DNA from: Platynereis dumerilii
Taxonomy: Eukaryota > Annelida > Polychaeta > Phyllodocida > Nereididae
Assembly: GCA_026936325.1 (NCBI GenBank)
Contig: JAPTHN010000076.1
Location: 62,001 to 126,000 of the forward strand
Length of the DNA: 64,000 bases
Direction of reading: 5' to 3'
A model generated the notes under the pieces. The model worked only from the letters and a program-made list of their open reading frames with translations. It was not told the origin of the DNA and made no database searches. Position numbers and translations under genes: made by a program. Below are positions 1-11,397 of this stretch, piece by piece; the stretch's first letter is position 1; the number at the start of each line of letters is the position of its first letter.

Positions 1-345
1 CTCAATCCATCTTCAAAAGAAGGGAGAGCCATGGCAACAAAAGTCATAATTATTGTTAGCGCCTAATTGCACTTCAAGATTCGTGATCAGAATCAGTGAT
101 TCACAAGTGACTGTCTTAGTGACACCTCAATACCAATCAGCATTCAATTATGAAAGTGTGAAGGAAAGTTTAATGACAATTGGAACAGGGGAATTCTTCA
201 ATTGTTCATGTTTCAATTACGATCCATTATGTATAAATTAAGCAAACAAATGGCCAGACAGAGTGTCGCCGATACGCATTCCTACTTGATACAACAGTAT
301 CAAGTGCACTGGCCGCATTTGGTGAGGTCTGCAGAGCAGTTTTGT
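1..345. other. No recognisable feature
   Basis: AT-rich unique-looking sequence. The short open frames here lack splice context and resemble no family I know. Confidence 0.5.
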
Positions 346-349
346 ACCC

Positions 350-495
350 TGGAAAGTGCCCGTATTTGCGAGTTTACCGTATTAGCGAGGTGCCCGCATT
401 AGAGAGGTTTAACTAAGCATGAAATAAAGACAAAATATTCGGTTCCAGGCTTTTGTGTCCGTAATTCCGAGGTGCCCGTATTAGAGAGGTGGTCG
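350..495. repeat. Degenerate repeat with GCCCGTATTAGAGAGGT motif
   Basis: The motif GTGCCCG(T/C)ATTAGAGAGGT and relatives (GTATTTGCGAG, GTATTAGCGAGG, GTAATTCCGAGG) occur about five times between 357 and 492. Motifs of this kind recur in terminal regions of invertebrate DNA elements, so this is probably an end fragment. No opposite end or target duplication was found. Confidence 0.45.
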
Positions 496-505
496 TAAGG
501 TGAGG

Positions 506-3329
506 TTGAAGTGTACATGTGACAGTCATTTCTGAAAAAAAAAATCATAGGTGGCGCCATAAGGAGTTCTGATGGTATTTTTAGATAGAACCATCATTTT
601 GTTATTGTTTAGTATGCCACAGATGCTACTTTTATCAGGGTTGGCCAAACTATTCTTCATTGTGTACTCATACAGCAGATACAAAGACTGCAAAATGCTT
701 ACTTTTTCGGAAAAATGATTAATTTTTGGCAGTTCTGAGAACTACAATTTGAGGATTATATGATACATGGATGTGGGGAAGTGGGTCAAAATACAAATTG
801 AATTGAAAATATAGCCAAAATAAAAAATCATGCTACATTTGGCCTGTGAATGGCAATGGCTTGAACTTGAGCATTTTTACGAGAAAAAAAGGCATTTTTT
901 CGGAAATTAGCAAACATGCTCAATTTCGAGTGCTGCTGCTGACTTATTAATGTTGCCATGGCAACCAAAATGATACATCATGTTAGTACAACAACTGAAT
1001 TTCAAGGAAAAAAAATTCCAAGATTTGTGACACCATAAATGTACTCTTGACATCCGTTCATTGATGGTCATTTTTGCTAAATCTCAAAATTTCCAAAAAA
1101 CACAGGTGGCGCCACCTTGGTTTGTTTGCAGGATTTAAAGATGAACCGTGATTTTATTATTGATTCATATAGAAGAAAGATCTGTCTCATTATGTGCAGT
1201 CTTTTCTGCTCCCATCGTGTACCCTGTTGGAAGATATGGGGTTCCAAAAATTGTTAAATTTTCCTTCTTTTCTTGAGCCCTAAACATAGATTTCATGGGC
1301 CCCTATTTCACCGACTTCATTGACCTCAGATTCCACAATACAATACCAAAGAGTGGTTTAAAAGTGACCTATCCAGGCACAATGGGCATTGGGCAGTATA
1401 GCCATATATTGGCATTTTCCAGGTAGAAACATGAGCTGAAAATGGGTAATTTTGACTTTTCACTTTTGCCAAATTTGCTCATTTGGGCCAAAATATATTG
1501 AAGCCCAGGTAACCATGGCTACCCTTAATCTGAAATATCCAACATTTTTCTTGTGAAGTCTCATGCCATAGTACTTCCATCCCACAAAATATGAAATGAT
1601 TCTGAGACGGGCCACATTCCAGTCAAGGGTTGATTTTCTTTGACAATCACTCTTAATTGTGTTGCTTCCTTGTATTTGCGTTTATACTTTTCACTGCTGT
1701 ATTATTATCTTTGTACATACTCATTCATTTTCTTAGAAACTACTGCAGACTTGTCATGTACATTTTATTTGTTATATATCATATCTTCTACAAATGGTAT
1801 TCTTGTACTAATGAAATGGTGCTGTGAAAATTGTATGATATGGTGCTTTAAAAGTTTAATGTGTGGCTGTAGTATTTTATGGTGCTCTTTATAATGGTAA
1901 CTAGAAAAGTCCACTGGGGGCACATGTTCTGTTCGACCCTACAGTCATTTATCGTTTCATAGATAGCCAGGGAAAGATAGAGCAAAAAAAAATGAAGAGC
2001 AAATGCTGAGGGTTTGCTGCCGCACAGCATGATTTGCTCACCTCCAAAACAGGAGAGTTCCACATCCATAACTCAGCTAAAATCACAACCAAAGTTCTGT
2101 TATTTTTTGTGTGCATGTTTATCACATTTTCGGCGATGTTTATCACATTTTCGGCGATGTTTCAATGGTGGAACTCTCCAGTTGAGGAGAGGAGACACAC
2201 GTGCTTATGACGTCACGACACGTGGACTTGATTTGCGCATGCGCACAGACCGTCAACATGACGCTCGACATGAAAACATGAACGGTTTTTTTTGTGGAAA
2301 GTTTAAACAGCCAAACAACCAATTTAGGGTCCGTTGAACTACAAAAAGTTGCTCTGACGCCTCTTTGGGACAATGTAAGTACACTGTGCGAATTTGGCAG
2401 TCGTGGGCCACCCAGATTCCTCAATCTTAAAGGTAAAATAAATAGCTGAAGATTACGAATTATATAAATAGGGATACTGCTATCTTCTCTGGTGCTTGTA
2501 ATTCTAGTATTAGATATTACAGTGTGTACTATTATGGTCTTCAAAGCTATAGCCTGGTCACTATTGCATGGACTTAAAGCGGTTCCCGCTGTCCATACTT
2601 GCCCGCTGTTGATTCCATGATAGGCTACACATGAAAACCCAATTGATTATTTTTATGAGTAACTTACCAAAGATTGGACTCGTGACTTTTTAATTTTTAT
2701 TTTTATTTATCTGTAAATGCACAGTAATAGTTTAAATATTCTTATTTATATATATATATAATATCTGGATCTGCAATGCTGTATGCAGTCAGTATCCACC
2801 AGGGGCAGCATCAGTGCCTACAGGAAGACGCCTGCTACCCCCTGTGGGAAATCAGCGCAGTACAAATCCAATGTGGAGGACGAGGGAAATGTGAATGCAT
2901 GTTTTTGCATTAAAAATAGGTTGGATAGGGTCATATTTTGGTGTGATTTAAATTACCGGCCATGCTATTCATAGGCCGCTAATGCAGTGATATCCATCCG
3001 ATGTGAGTCACGAGCCTTCAGGCCTAACCAGGCAGTTCAAAGGGTTTATTCTATACGTATTTCTCACTTATAACATCATAGGTTGTGTCAATTGTGTCTT
3101 TTTTTTAATAGTTATATTCAATATTGTACGATTTATTAATATGCCCAGCATTGGGTGGGTCAGGCTGATTTTGCGCCGCCATTTTCTTTTGTATTAGCGC
3201 TGTCATACACTTGTCACACATGTGGAGTGTGAGCACATGTCAGCAGGGCATTGAAAAATGGATCTTTCATTGTATTTCCTCAATTCCAATCTATTTTGTT
3301 AATTTCTGTTCAATGGACCACCTTCAATG
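506..3329. other. No gene seen; AT-rich spacer
   Basis: No coding signal or terminal repeat was found. A GGTGGCGCCA motif occurs near 551 and 1106. A short (AT)n run lies at 2746-2762. A 21-bp direct duplication at 2118-2159 is listed separately. Confidence 0.5.
2118..2159. repeat. 21-bp tandem duplication
   Basis: Two perfect copies of a 21-bp unit (TTTATCACATTTTCGGCGATG... start at 2118 and 2139) stand head to tail. Origin unknown. Confidence 0.85.
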
Positions 3330-3337
3330 CACTGAAT

Positions 3338-3495
3338 CAGGGGCGGCGGAGCTGGGGGGGCACTGGGGGCACGTGCCCCCCCACTTTTGGGCCCAAAAAT
3401 ACATAAAATGCCCCTTTTTCTCCTTGAAATTACCGTAGACAAGGTGCCCCGGAGCCCGGTGCCCCCCCACTTTTCGAAGCGTTCCGCCACCTCTG
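3338..3495. mobile_element. hAT-type MITE, 158 bp
   Basis: The element starts CAGGGGCGGCGGAGC and ends in an imperfect inverse, GTTCCGCCACCTCTG. It is flanked by a perfect 8-bp direct repeat CACTGAAT at 3330-3337 and 3496-3503. Terminal CAGGGG/CCTCTG with an 8-bp duplication is the hAT signature. The interior is G/C-runs (GGGGGGG, CCCCCCC) with no ORF, so it is non-autonomous. The perfect duplication suggests fairly recent insertion. Confidence 0.85.
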
Positions 3496-3503
3496 CACTG
3501 AAT

Positions 3504-3945
3504 TGCTCTTGACCATTTAGGCCAAAGTGCAATTCACTTTCTCACCTCCCTTTCATCTCAGACTCGTCTGTCACAATTGTACCAACGATTTTCAATTATC
3601 TTCATACTTATTTCATTCCATTTAAACTCTTAAAACTATTTTGTACCTTAAACTAGAGACAAAAAAAAGAAACGAGTTTTATGAAGAAGTTATTTTTGGG
3701 TATTCATTTAAACCACACACAGGTCCGGCAGGTAATGAATAGATAGAAATAAATTAATTTTCCCCCAATCAACCATGCATTTTATTCATGCCTATTCCAC
3801 TGAAAAAGCGTGAGCAGCATGGTCGGTGCTGTGCTGTAAGAGTGCTTGTTAAAATCAATTATAGATGGAGGGGGTGGGCGTTTGTTAGGGAATGGGCATT
3901 TAATAGAGAAAATACGGTTATGACATTTAATCTGTAAACTGTGTC
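3504..3945. other. No gene seen
   Basis: AT-rich sequence without a recognisable terminus or coding signal. Confidence 0.5.
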
Positions 3946-3949
3946 AGAT

Positions 3950-4765
3950 AATTCAAGTTGGTCTAATTGTCCCCCCTTACACTTTAGTGTAAGAGGGGGA
4001 TACTGTTTTGAGCTTGAAGCGTCGTGGAATAATATTTTGTACTGCACTTTTCTTCAAAGCCACAGGGGTTACTCCGTCGAAATTGGTCTAATTTTGTTCA
4101 TTCGGACATCAAGTATGTTATGCAATCTATTATTACCCTTCTACAGTTCTTTTTCCAAGTCAAATCCTGCTTTAAACTCCCAAAAAATCATCACAACATC
4201 GATGTCACGAGATGACACCGCGGTCGTTTTCGATTTTGGTAGGAGAGGGGTACTCCAGCGGTCCGCGTGCATTACGTCCGCCGACATTTTCGATTTTTTT
4301 TGTGGAGGTACTCCAGCGGTCCGCTTGACTTCCGTTCGTTACCAATCAAAAACGTCTCCTATTGTGCAGTATGCACATTCACTGTGTCTGCAGTCCAGTG
4401 AAACAGGAGAATAGCAATCAATGATAGCAGTCAATGATACCAGTCGATGATAGCAGTCAATGATACCACTCTATGATAGCAACAATGATACCAGTCAATG
4501 ATAGCAATCAATGACTGCAATCAATGCTGCCAATCAATGATACCAATCAATTATCATTGTCAATGGGAAAAGGTCTTTCATTATACACAAGACACTGACA
4601 GTAAATAATAAAAACAAATACAACTTTGGAAAGTAAATTTTAACATTGTACAATTTTGATTTCCCTTTTTTTGGTTAGTCATTAAATTTGAAAATAGGGG
4701 GGACAATTAAGTCCCTTTGGGACAGCATTACATGCATCGAACGATCCCCTATCCTGTGCTGCATC
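3950..4765 (+). repeat. Dispersed element, family X, copy 1
   Basis: Near the left end is a hairpin, TTACACTTTAGTGTAA (3977-3992), between C- and G-runs (CCCCCC / GAGGGGG). The middle (about 4250-4400) matches 21285-21440 closely, including TCCGCTTGACTTCCGTTCGT and the block ending at TGCACATTCACTGTGT. Both copies then run into (CAATGATRGCAGT)n, here 4407-4560. The right part has a second hairpin, GTCCCTTTGGGAC (4712-4724), matched by GTCCCTGTGGGAC at 22459-22471. This marks a repeated mobile unit with hairpins near both ends and a simple-repeat core. It has no ORF and no target duplication was found. Confidence 0.6.
4407..4560. repeat. (TCAATGATAGCAG)n minisatellite
   Basis: About ten imperfect 12-14-bp units, CAATGATAGCAGT with variants CCAGT and CTGCAAT. 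It is the core of element family X and resembles the cores at 18785-19085 and 21465-21550. Confidence 0.8.
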
Positions 4766-5317
4766 TAGTTCTATTTATTTGCTATGCAAGTACTGGATTA
4801 CACTGTTAAAATGTCGAAAAGTGATTTTTTTGTCGAACGCTCACACATGCGGACAGCCACATTTTGCATGGACAGTGCTGTCACTTTTGCTCATTGTGAT
4901 TCCTGTAAGACTGAAAATTTCAAGCATAAAAGAGTCAGGCACTTAACATGTGATTTCATTAAAATGGCTTTTGTTATTATGCATTGGATTGCGGAGGTAT
5001 CTAATCCAATTATAGCATAGGCCTACATCAATAGTCGTGATCACAAACTGTGGTGTCGTAAAATTCTAGTTAATATTTCATTTGAAGGTGTCGGTTGCTC
5101 TTTATGACTAGAATATGACATTGTGTGTTTAGGTATCTTTCATCCACGCTGTGTGTTTAGGTATCTTTCACCAATGCCATGTATCTTGGTAAGATTTTAT
5201 GAATGGTTGTTCCGTAATGCCAACTTCAGGGGTGACTTGCTCACCACTGTATGTCTCTTTTTGAAGCATGAAACAGATTTTTACATATTAACTAAAAAGT
5301 GTTACTTTACATTTCAG

Positions 5318-5465
5318 AAGAAGAAGAGGATGATATGGATGTTTCATACTCTGAAACATGGTCAGAGAAAGAAATATCTGAAGATCAGGATATGGATAAC
5401 ACATTTGATGAGGAGGAAACGAAGATAGAGGCTGCCAAGCAGGAAAAGCTTGAGCAACATATAAG
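5318..5465 (+). CDS. Internal exon of an unknown acidic protein (exon a of + gene)
   Basis: A 148-nt exon with acceptor TTTACATTTCAG at 5306-5317 and donor AAG|GTATGT at 5466. Starting in phase 1 it stays open and encodes an acidic segment (EEEEDDMDVSYSETWSEKE..) ending in a Lys/Glu-rich, possibly coiled part (KIEAAKQEKLEQHI). It ends in phase 2, and its last two bases AG complete an Arg codon with the first base of the exon at 10633. That phase match, the splice sites and the amino-acid make-up support a real exon. I do not recognise the protein; such acidic low-complexity stretches are common in nuclear proteins but do not identify one. Upstream exons were not found in the window. Confidence 0.6.
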
Positions 5466-5549
5466 GTATGTATATTGCAGATTTTTTGCTAGGCAGTATG
5501 GTCTTGGATTAGATAGGACTTTTCAGAATTTCTTTTGGGCTCTAACTTG

Positions 5550-5597
5550 GCAGCTGGGTGGCCAAGTGGTTAAGGTTCCCGCCTGCTCCGCTGAAGG
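5550..5597 (+). repeat. tRNA-derived SINE head, split by a MITE
   Basis: TGGCCAAGTGGTTAAGG (5562-5578) fits a Ser/Leu-type tRNA A box, and the following GCCTGCTCCGCTGAAGGC fits an anticodon arm. The B box is missing at the expected place because a 381-bp MITE begins at 5598; GAATCTGG at 5979 resembles the rest of a B box. A SINE remnant is more likely than a tRNA gene. Confidence 0.45.
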
Positions 5598-5978
5598 CAG
5601 GGTGCCCACTCCTCCTATATTTCCTATAATTCCTATATTTTTTAAGGCCTCCTATAATTTCCTATATTTTTGGAAAAATTCCTATAAATTCCTATATTTT
5701 TCAATTTTTCAAGATATTTCACGTGTATATGCACGTTTTTGTCCGCGGTAAAAAGCTTAAGAGTCTTTTCCCCACAGATATATGATTTTTTCGACGCGTT
5801 TTTGTCCGCGACATGAAGTTTGCGGCTTATGACGGAAGAAATTCTGTGATTTGCCGATGGTTTCGCTGACAAATATTTCCTAAATTGTCTCATTAAAATA
5901 GGCGAAAACCTCCTATATTTTACGGTGAAAAATTCCTATATTCCTATAATATTTTACACAATGTTGGTGGGCACCCTG
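5598..5978. mobile_element. MITE with CAGGGTGCCCAC termini
   Basis: Perfect 12-bp inverted ends, CAGGGTGCCCAC at 5598 and GTGGGCACCCTG ending at 5978. The subterminal regions are runs of (TTCCTATA)n and inverse (TATAGGAA) units. The CAG..CTG ends suggest hAT, but the flanking 8-mers (GCTGAAGG, GAATCTGG) match poorly. It is non-coding and sits inside a tRNA-like sequence. Confidence 0.7.
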
Positions 5979-5989
5979 GAATCTGGACA

Positions 5990-7040
5990 AGCCTGGAATG
6001 CATTTTAATCTTTCAAAAGCAACAACTTCTACTTATTGCAGGGACTTGATTTTTTGCACGTTTTAAGAATATATTCCAATAAAAATGCAGACGGATTTTC
6101 ACGACACTACGGCATTAAGGAACTGCAGCACCTTAAATATTGCCCTGCACAATTTACATCTCACAAAATGGTCAAAACTTTGCTTATACCACTAAAACTA
6201 TTAAAGCTACACACACAAAATTCTCACAAAACTTCAAGTATATAGTTGTGGCCAATTGCAGAAAAAATCATAAACTTAGGTACATTAGCACTGACTATAT
6301 TCTAAAGGCAGTAAATCACTGTCCGTTTCAGAGTTATTTTAGTATAACTTTCGAGAGCCAGTATTGACTCAAGAAATGAAATTAGTGATGAAATGTTATA
6401 AAAAATAATGTTGGACGGGGTACTACCATGCTGCAAAATCATTTTAATCTTGTAGAAATGCTGTAGGAAGGTCAAACTATGCCAAATTGTGATAAATATG
6501 TACTTTTGGAACCTGATAAAAAAGTTATGTGATAAAACATCAAATAAAGGCAGAAAAATCGAGAGTTTTCAGTCCAAATCGATTTAAACAGTTTTAAGAG
6601 ACCAAATGAGTTGCTGAGATGTGAGATTTTGTCTGTTCAGTCATGGGTTTGAATCAAAGGGAGTGGCAGAGTAACAGAGATGGCCTAAAAAGCCTTAATA
6701 ATTTTCAATCCACCCTATTTACGTGTATTGTGGGTTTATATTGTTGAACTTGGCATCATTTGTTGTGGATTTAGTCCAAGATTATTCATCACCTGCAAAA
6801 TTAGCAGATAGATACATTTTTGCCAGTTTACAGTGATTTATTACATTTTGTTAAAAACTGAATATTTTACCCATAATGGACATAAAAGTTTACTCAGAGT
6901 GACTTTTTGAGATGCTACACATGTTTTCTAATATTTATTCATAGGTATAAATCAATTACACAGGCCAGGGAGTACTAGTTATTTAGATTAGTCCTTGTCC
7001 CGACAGTGGTTTTCTCAGCCTTAATCATTGAAAAATATAA
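5990..7040. other. No gene seen; probable intron
   Basis: AT-rich sequence between two exons of the + gene. No terminal repeats or coding signal were recognised. Confidence 0.45.
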
Positions 7041-7049
7041 GTATCAGTA

Positions 7050-7226
7050 CTGTGCACTGAATTTATGCTATTCTGTAGACACTTAGGAGAATCAGCAATA
7101 AGTACAATATCGTCAGCATACAATATGTGTGTTAAGGTAAAGTTGTTCAATGTTATCCCATCTGATTTGTCAAGATACTGGGGAAGGTCAGACATAAATT
7201 CATTAAATAACTTTGGACTAAGAATT
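7050..7226 (-). pseudogene. LINE reverse-transcriptase fragment
   Basis: Translated on the - strand this piece reads GILSPKLFNEF..LYADDIVLIADS..LQNSI. It covers the RT palm motif with an intact YADD box. It matches the RT core of the large LINE at 37291-38082, which reads GILSPKLFNEFLSDL and YTDD at the same points, so both belong to one family. Both ends are abrupt; it is a short 5'- and 3'-truncated relic about 60 codons long. Confidence 0.9.
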
Positions 7227-7394
7227 CCAGGAAAGTAAAAGAAAGTAAGCAAACACAAGATTTTTATTTTTAGAAAATGCTTCATTTCTCCCAGTGCTCA
7301 AGTTTATATGTAGCCAAAACACTTGTTTTTTTGGTGTTTTTTTTCAGAAATTGTATGTCATTATTTATTCTACTTAACTTTAACAAGTTATTAA

Positions 7395-7895
7395 AAAGGT
7401 TTATGAACTAAATAAAATTCAAAAAATATCAGCTTATCAGAATGCTACAATGTGTCAATTTTGTTCATTGTGTGATTCCATGCAGGTGCCATGGCATCTT
7501 AGCTGATGTGATTTTATGCAATTCAATACCAAAATTTCAAAACTTGTGAACTATCAAACTATCATATTATGTGTAGAATATCCTAGAGTGTAGTAAAAAG
7601 CTGTTTGTGTAAATTTTCAAGAATAAAAAACCTTAAGAAAATGTTTTCATGAATGTTTTTGTTGAAATTTCTGTAATTTTCACTTTTTTCGAGCATTTTT
7701 GTGCACACTTAGGTCTTTTATGATAGCATAAACAGACTTTCCCAAATACTCTAGTTTAGAAATGCTGGTATTGAATAGCATAAAAACATATAGACTGTGA
7801 CGCACACAATGAACAAAATTGGCACTCTGAAGCATTCTGATCGGCTGATGTGTTTTGAATATTAGTTATTTTAAAAACCCATCTATTAATTTATT
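7395..7895. repeat. Foldback (long inverted repeat), about 500 bp
   Basis: The left arm (about 7395-7545) reappears inverted on the right (about 7740-7895). Shared blocks include CAATTTTGTTCATTGTGTG (7455-7473), inverted at 7805-7825, and ATTCAATACCA (7521-7531), inverted near 7769-7779. The loop is about 200 bp and AT-rich. It looks like a non-autonomous foldback or MITE; target duplications were not resolved. Confidence 0.7.
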
Positions 7896-8116
7896 GTAGT
7901 TTAGCAGAATAAACAATTAGATACATAGAATTTCTGAAGACAAACAGGTATTTCGGCACGAAATAGAGCATCTTCTCAAAACATTTGCAAGAAAAAAGAA
8001 AAATATATTATACTAACAAATGGATATAAAGTTTAAAATAACTGCTGCTACTATCACTTCCAAACTTGGCATAAAGTTGTATCATAGTATCAACTAACTC
8101 CTTAAATTTTGACAGG

Positions 8117-8367
8117 CTTATGCATTACGTAATGAGGAAAAGAACCCGAAGGCTCCAGAGAAATTAGGGAACTGTCATCAGCTGCTGATGACTTTGTGGT
8201 ACCTCGCGAAATGGGATAGAAGATGCCCCGCTACTGTCTTGCTGCTGTGTGATGAGGATGGGTGCACAGAGATCAGACTTCCTTTTGATACCCAACTGAT
8301 CAACCCACACACTCAATCATCCTGCCAGCGCCAGGACTTAACGGCAATTGCAATTGTCATCATGTGA
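8117..8367 (+). other. Possible coding segment after an acceptor-like site
   Basis: After an acceptor-like AATTTTGACAG the frame starting at 8117 is open for 83 codons (AYALRNEEKNPKAPEKLGNC..LLMTLWYLAKWD..) and then stops. The composition looks protein-like. Its phase does not fit between the exons at 5318 and 10633, which already join directly, so it could be an alternative terminal exon, an exon of another gene or chance. I do not recognise it. Confidence 0.25.
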
Positions 8368-8559
8368 TGGTAATTTCCCAGACTTATAATTGGTTTTGCT
8401 TTCAAAGTGTGTGTCCAGATAGCTGCTTGATAGTTGCCTTTAAACGAATGATGGTACAAACTGTACTTGCAAGATGGCAATTGACAAGATTGAACGTTTT
8501 CCTTCTTCACTCTGAACAGGTCAAATATGAGGTCATTCACAGACGTGAGTGATGTACTT

Positions 8560-10215
8560 TGAGAGTACATAAAACAAGTGAAGTGTTCCCGCCGCATTCC
8601 ACTGGCTTGCTATGGGTCTTGTCGCTTCCTCCTGTACTATTCCCACCCCTGGCTCTCTTGTCTTCTGCTGGCGGTCAAGGGTTTCGGTTTTGTAGCCCAA
8701 CCTGGCCCTTTGGAATGGTGTTGGTCGCTCTCAGCTGCTCCCTGTTTGGTTGCCATGGCAATGCCACCCCTTTAGCTGATATGGGCTGGCCTACCTCCAC
8801 CTTCGATCCCGGTTCCGTGATCTGCTGGACTGACGACTTCATATTTGACCTGGATGGATATGCTCCTCTTGTGGCTGCACCCTTGGATCTGGGCATGTCC
8901 TGCTTGGGCCAGTTTGCTGTTTGGGGCCCTTAGCTGGTCTGCATTGCTGACCTGCTTACTACCTCTCCTGCGCTCATGATGGGCTGCTACCCGCGCAGGC
9001 TCTATCTTGGCTCTCCAGTCTGTCCAGTTAACGGCTGCTCAGCCATTGCCCCCTTGGCACTGGTTCATCAGCTCCTGCATGGTTCCTGGGGTGTCATGCT
9101 TTACGCTACTCATCCAGGATTTTGGTAGTCCCAGGAACTCCCGCCCCAGGCCGTTCCTTTGTCTCTTCTGAGTCTGACACTGCACCTCTTTGGGACAGTT
9201 GGTTCTTGGGTTTGACTCCACTACTGCAGGACTATTCCTCTTCCCTGCTTGGTTTCCTGTGGCCAGGAAGCGATCTCCCCAGGGCTCCTCCACTACCGAT
9301 GGCTGTCTCTTGCCCTGTAAGGATCTGGCCCAACTCAAACTTCCCCTTGGCCTTCAGTAACCCTGGTCACTTGGACTGGGACCAGGAGGGTTTCCTTGAT
9401 GGTGGCTTCTCTGGATCCCGATGCCTGCATGTTTTCATCGGCCTGGGTGTGATGACTTCTTCATTTTGTCTCTGCCCTATATGTCAAGCTTCGTCTCCTG
9501 GCCTTGGATCTCGTCTGTAGTGCATTTCCTCCCTCAGCGAGTCCTTCTTGCCTCTGTGGAGCAGGGGTGTTTCTTCTCCGGCTTCCATGCGTTCTCCATA
9601 CCTTCGCATGGTGGGCTGCCCTCGTACTTCAGGGTTGGCCAAGCCTCAGCTCTCAACTGTCCTACAGCTTGATTAATGCATATTCCTGGGTGGGACCCGT
9701 TAGGGTTTGTGAGTCTGCGATTCTTTTGAGTTCTCCATGGATTGTCTTTTGGTGGGCTATCGCTCATCTAGTGCTGCTCTAACCTCAGCCTGCATCTGAC
9801 CTTGCTTTTTGCTTTGCTGCTTGATGGCCTTGGGTTTCTTCTTCCCCCTCCGGCTTCTCTTCTCTCCCCTCATTCTCGCTGCGGCTTTTAGCTCAGGGCA
9901 TCTGTCGCTGTTTTCCTCCTGCTTCCAGGGGGCTATCCCTCTTCACCGAGGAAGGCGGAGGCTCTGATCTTCTGTAAGTCTCCTCTCGTCATCTGACATC
10001 GACCACTCACTTTCCTCCTGAGTGTTGGTGCTCCGTTGAGCCACATTGCTCCGACCCTCCACTGATTTCCTGGTTTGGGTGGCTTGCCTCTTGACCTGTT
10101 CTTCGGATTCTTGTATCATGTACTGTGTATGGCAAAAAAACTGAATCTTGAATCGCGTGAATCTACTTGGGACAGTACTGTCAGTAGGGAAATAGTCATT
10201 ATTGTGGTTCACTAG
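8560..10215 (-). pseudogene. GC-rich eroded coding-like block, origin unknown
   Basis: This 1.6-kb block is much richer in G+C than its surroundings, and its + strand is strongly pyrimidine-biased. On the - strand several open segments follow one another, rich in Arg, Lys, Gln, Ser and Pro (for example around 9943-10212, 9534-9767 and 9039-9338). That fits an old, broken coding region, perhaps the nucleic-acid-binding protein of a retroelement, but I can name no family or domain. If it is a retroelement it is an old fossil with several breaks. The + strand frames are shadows. Confidence 0.35.
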
Positions 10216-10459
10216 CTATGACTGACCCCCTGAATGCAAGCCTCTGTCTAAATGGCCCCCTAGTGGATGGAGTACCAATGTATTAGCTACACAGACAATA
10301 TGTCTGCTGCAAAACAATTTATCAGCATTACCATGTTATATGTAGTGTCTATTTAGTCTATTGCAAGAAACCTTCTACAAAATGGTGTTTCGTCTAAACA
10401 GCAAGCCAGAGGCACATCTCACCCATCACAACATTCATTGGCATTGCGAATTCTCAAGC

Positions 10460-10481
10460 TTTGAATCCGATGGATTCTTGT
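10460..10481 (+). mobile_element. 3' end of a hairpin-ended element
   Basis: The terminal signature of the family is present: TTT, then GAATCC, a 3-nt loop GAT, GGATTC and TTGT. The matching 5' end was not located. Confidence 0.65.
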
Positions 10482-10632
10482 TATAATCTCTATGTATGCT
10501 CTGCCCTTTGTTTGAATGAAAGAGTTAAATTTACCATGGTATGGATTTTGCACTGCGCAATCCATAATAAATCATTGGGAGGATTGAGGAAGGAAGTTGA
10601 AACTTGTTTATTTCTAATTTTTTTTTCTTCAG

Positions 10633-10792
10633 GCGCCTGGAGGTGAAAGAAAAAAAACAGGTTCGCTGTTTTTTACCGAAGCTGATAGCAGAGCTGATGG
10701 CAGGCTGCAACCTGAAGCCCGACGACACTCACAAGTTTCTCAACAACGTATACGAAACTAAACGTTTTGGAATTGGGGTAGTTGGCGTCAAG
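10633..10792 (+). CDS. Internal exon of an unknown protein (exon b of + gene)
   Basis: A 160-nt exon with a pyrimidine-rich acceptor (TTTTTTTCTTCAG) and donor AAG|GTATGT at 10793. The first base completes an Arg codon from the exon at 5318, then 53 codons are open: RLEVKEKKQVRCFLPKLIAE..., containing PDDTHKFLNNVYETKRFG and ending GVVGVK in phase 0. It reads as a compact, probably helical domain; no catalytic motif is visible and I do not recognise the family. The next phase-compatible exon is at 26308. Confidence 0.65.
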
Positions 10793-10949
10793 GTATGTGT
10801 TGAAACTTCCAAAATTTGTAATTCTTGTGCTCGCTATCGGTTTCTGTAGAATAACATTATCCGGTTACAGTATCATAAACGACCGTTCAGAATTTATGAA
10901 TAGGAGGGGGTAGGAGTTCTGGCCGAGTAGTCTGGTGGCTTTTGTAAAT

Positions 10950-11245
10950 TTGTGGGTTTTTTTTGGGGTCAGTGTAAAATGCGGACCATGCGGACATTCT
11001 GGCATTCAGTCTGTTGGTTTAAGTCTTGTACAAACACTGTCCAGTCTCGAAGGGGTTAAATCATGCGGACCAAGTGCAGACCATGCGGACCAACGGGATA
11101 TTAACAGGTCCATACTGATTTGAAATAAATTATTATTATAGATAAATTTATTTAGGAAAAAAAAAACAGACCAAATGCTGACCAAATGCAGACCAAAATG
11201 CCTATCGTGCAGACCAAAAGCAGACCAAAATGCCTATCTTGCAGA
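10950..11245. repeat. GCGGACC / AGACCAAATGC repeat region
   Basis: It starts GGGTCAGTGTAAAATGCGGA at 10967 and carries several ATGCGGACCA units, then units of GCAGACCAAAATGCCTAT (11174-11245). An inverted relative lies at 22790-22955, ending in ATTTTACACTGACCC. The two mark the same dispersed repeat, about 12 kb apart and opposite in orientation. Confidence 0.65.
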
Positions 11246-11397
11246 CCAGAATTTCTACCACTAGACCAACTTTATGTGTGTATTCATATAATACAATTAC
11301 AGTCCAATACCAATTACTGAACAGCACTTTCATAACAGACATTAATGATGAATGCCTTTGTAGTTGGACTTTTAGATGTTATATGATCAAGATCACT

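Noticed and set aside
8559-9782. Several + strand open frames in the GC-rich block
   Set aside because: They overlap each other and the - strand frames; composition suggests that the - strand was the coding one.
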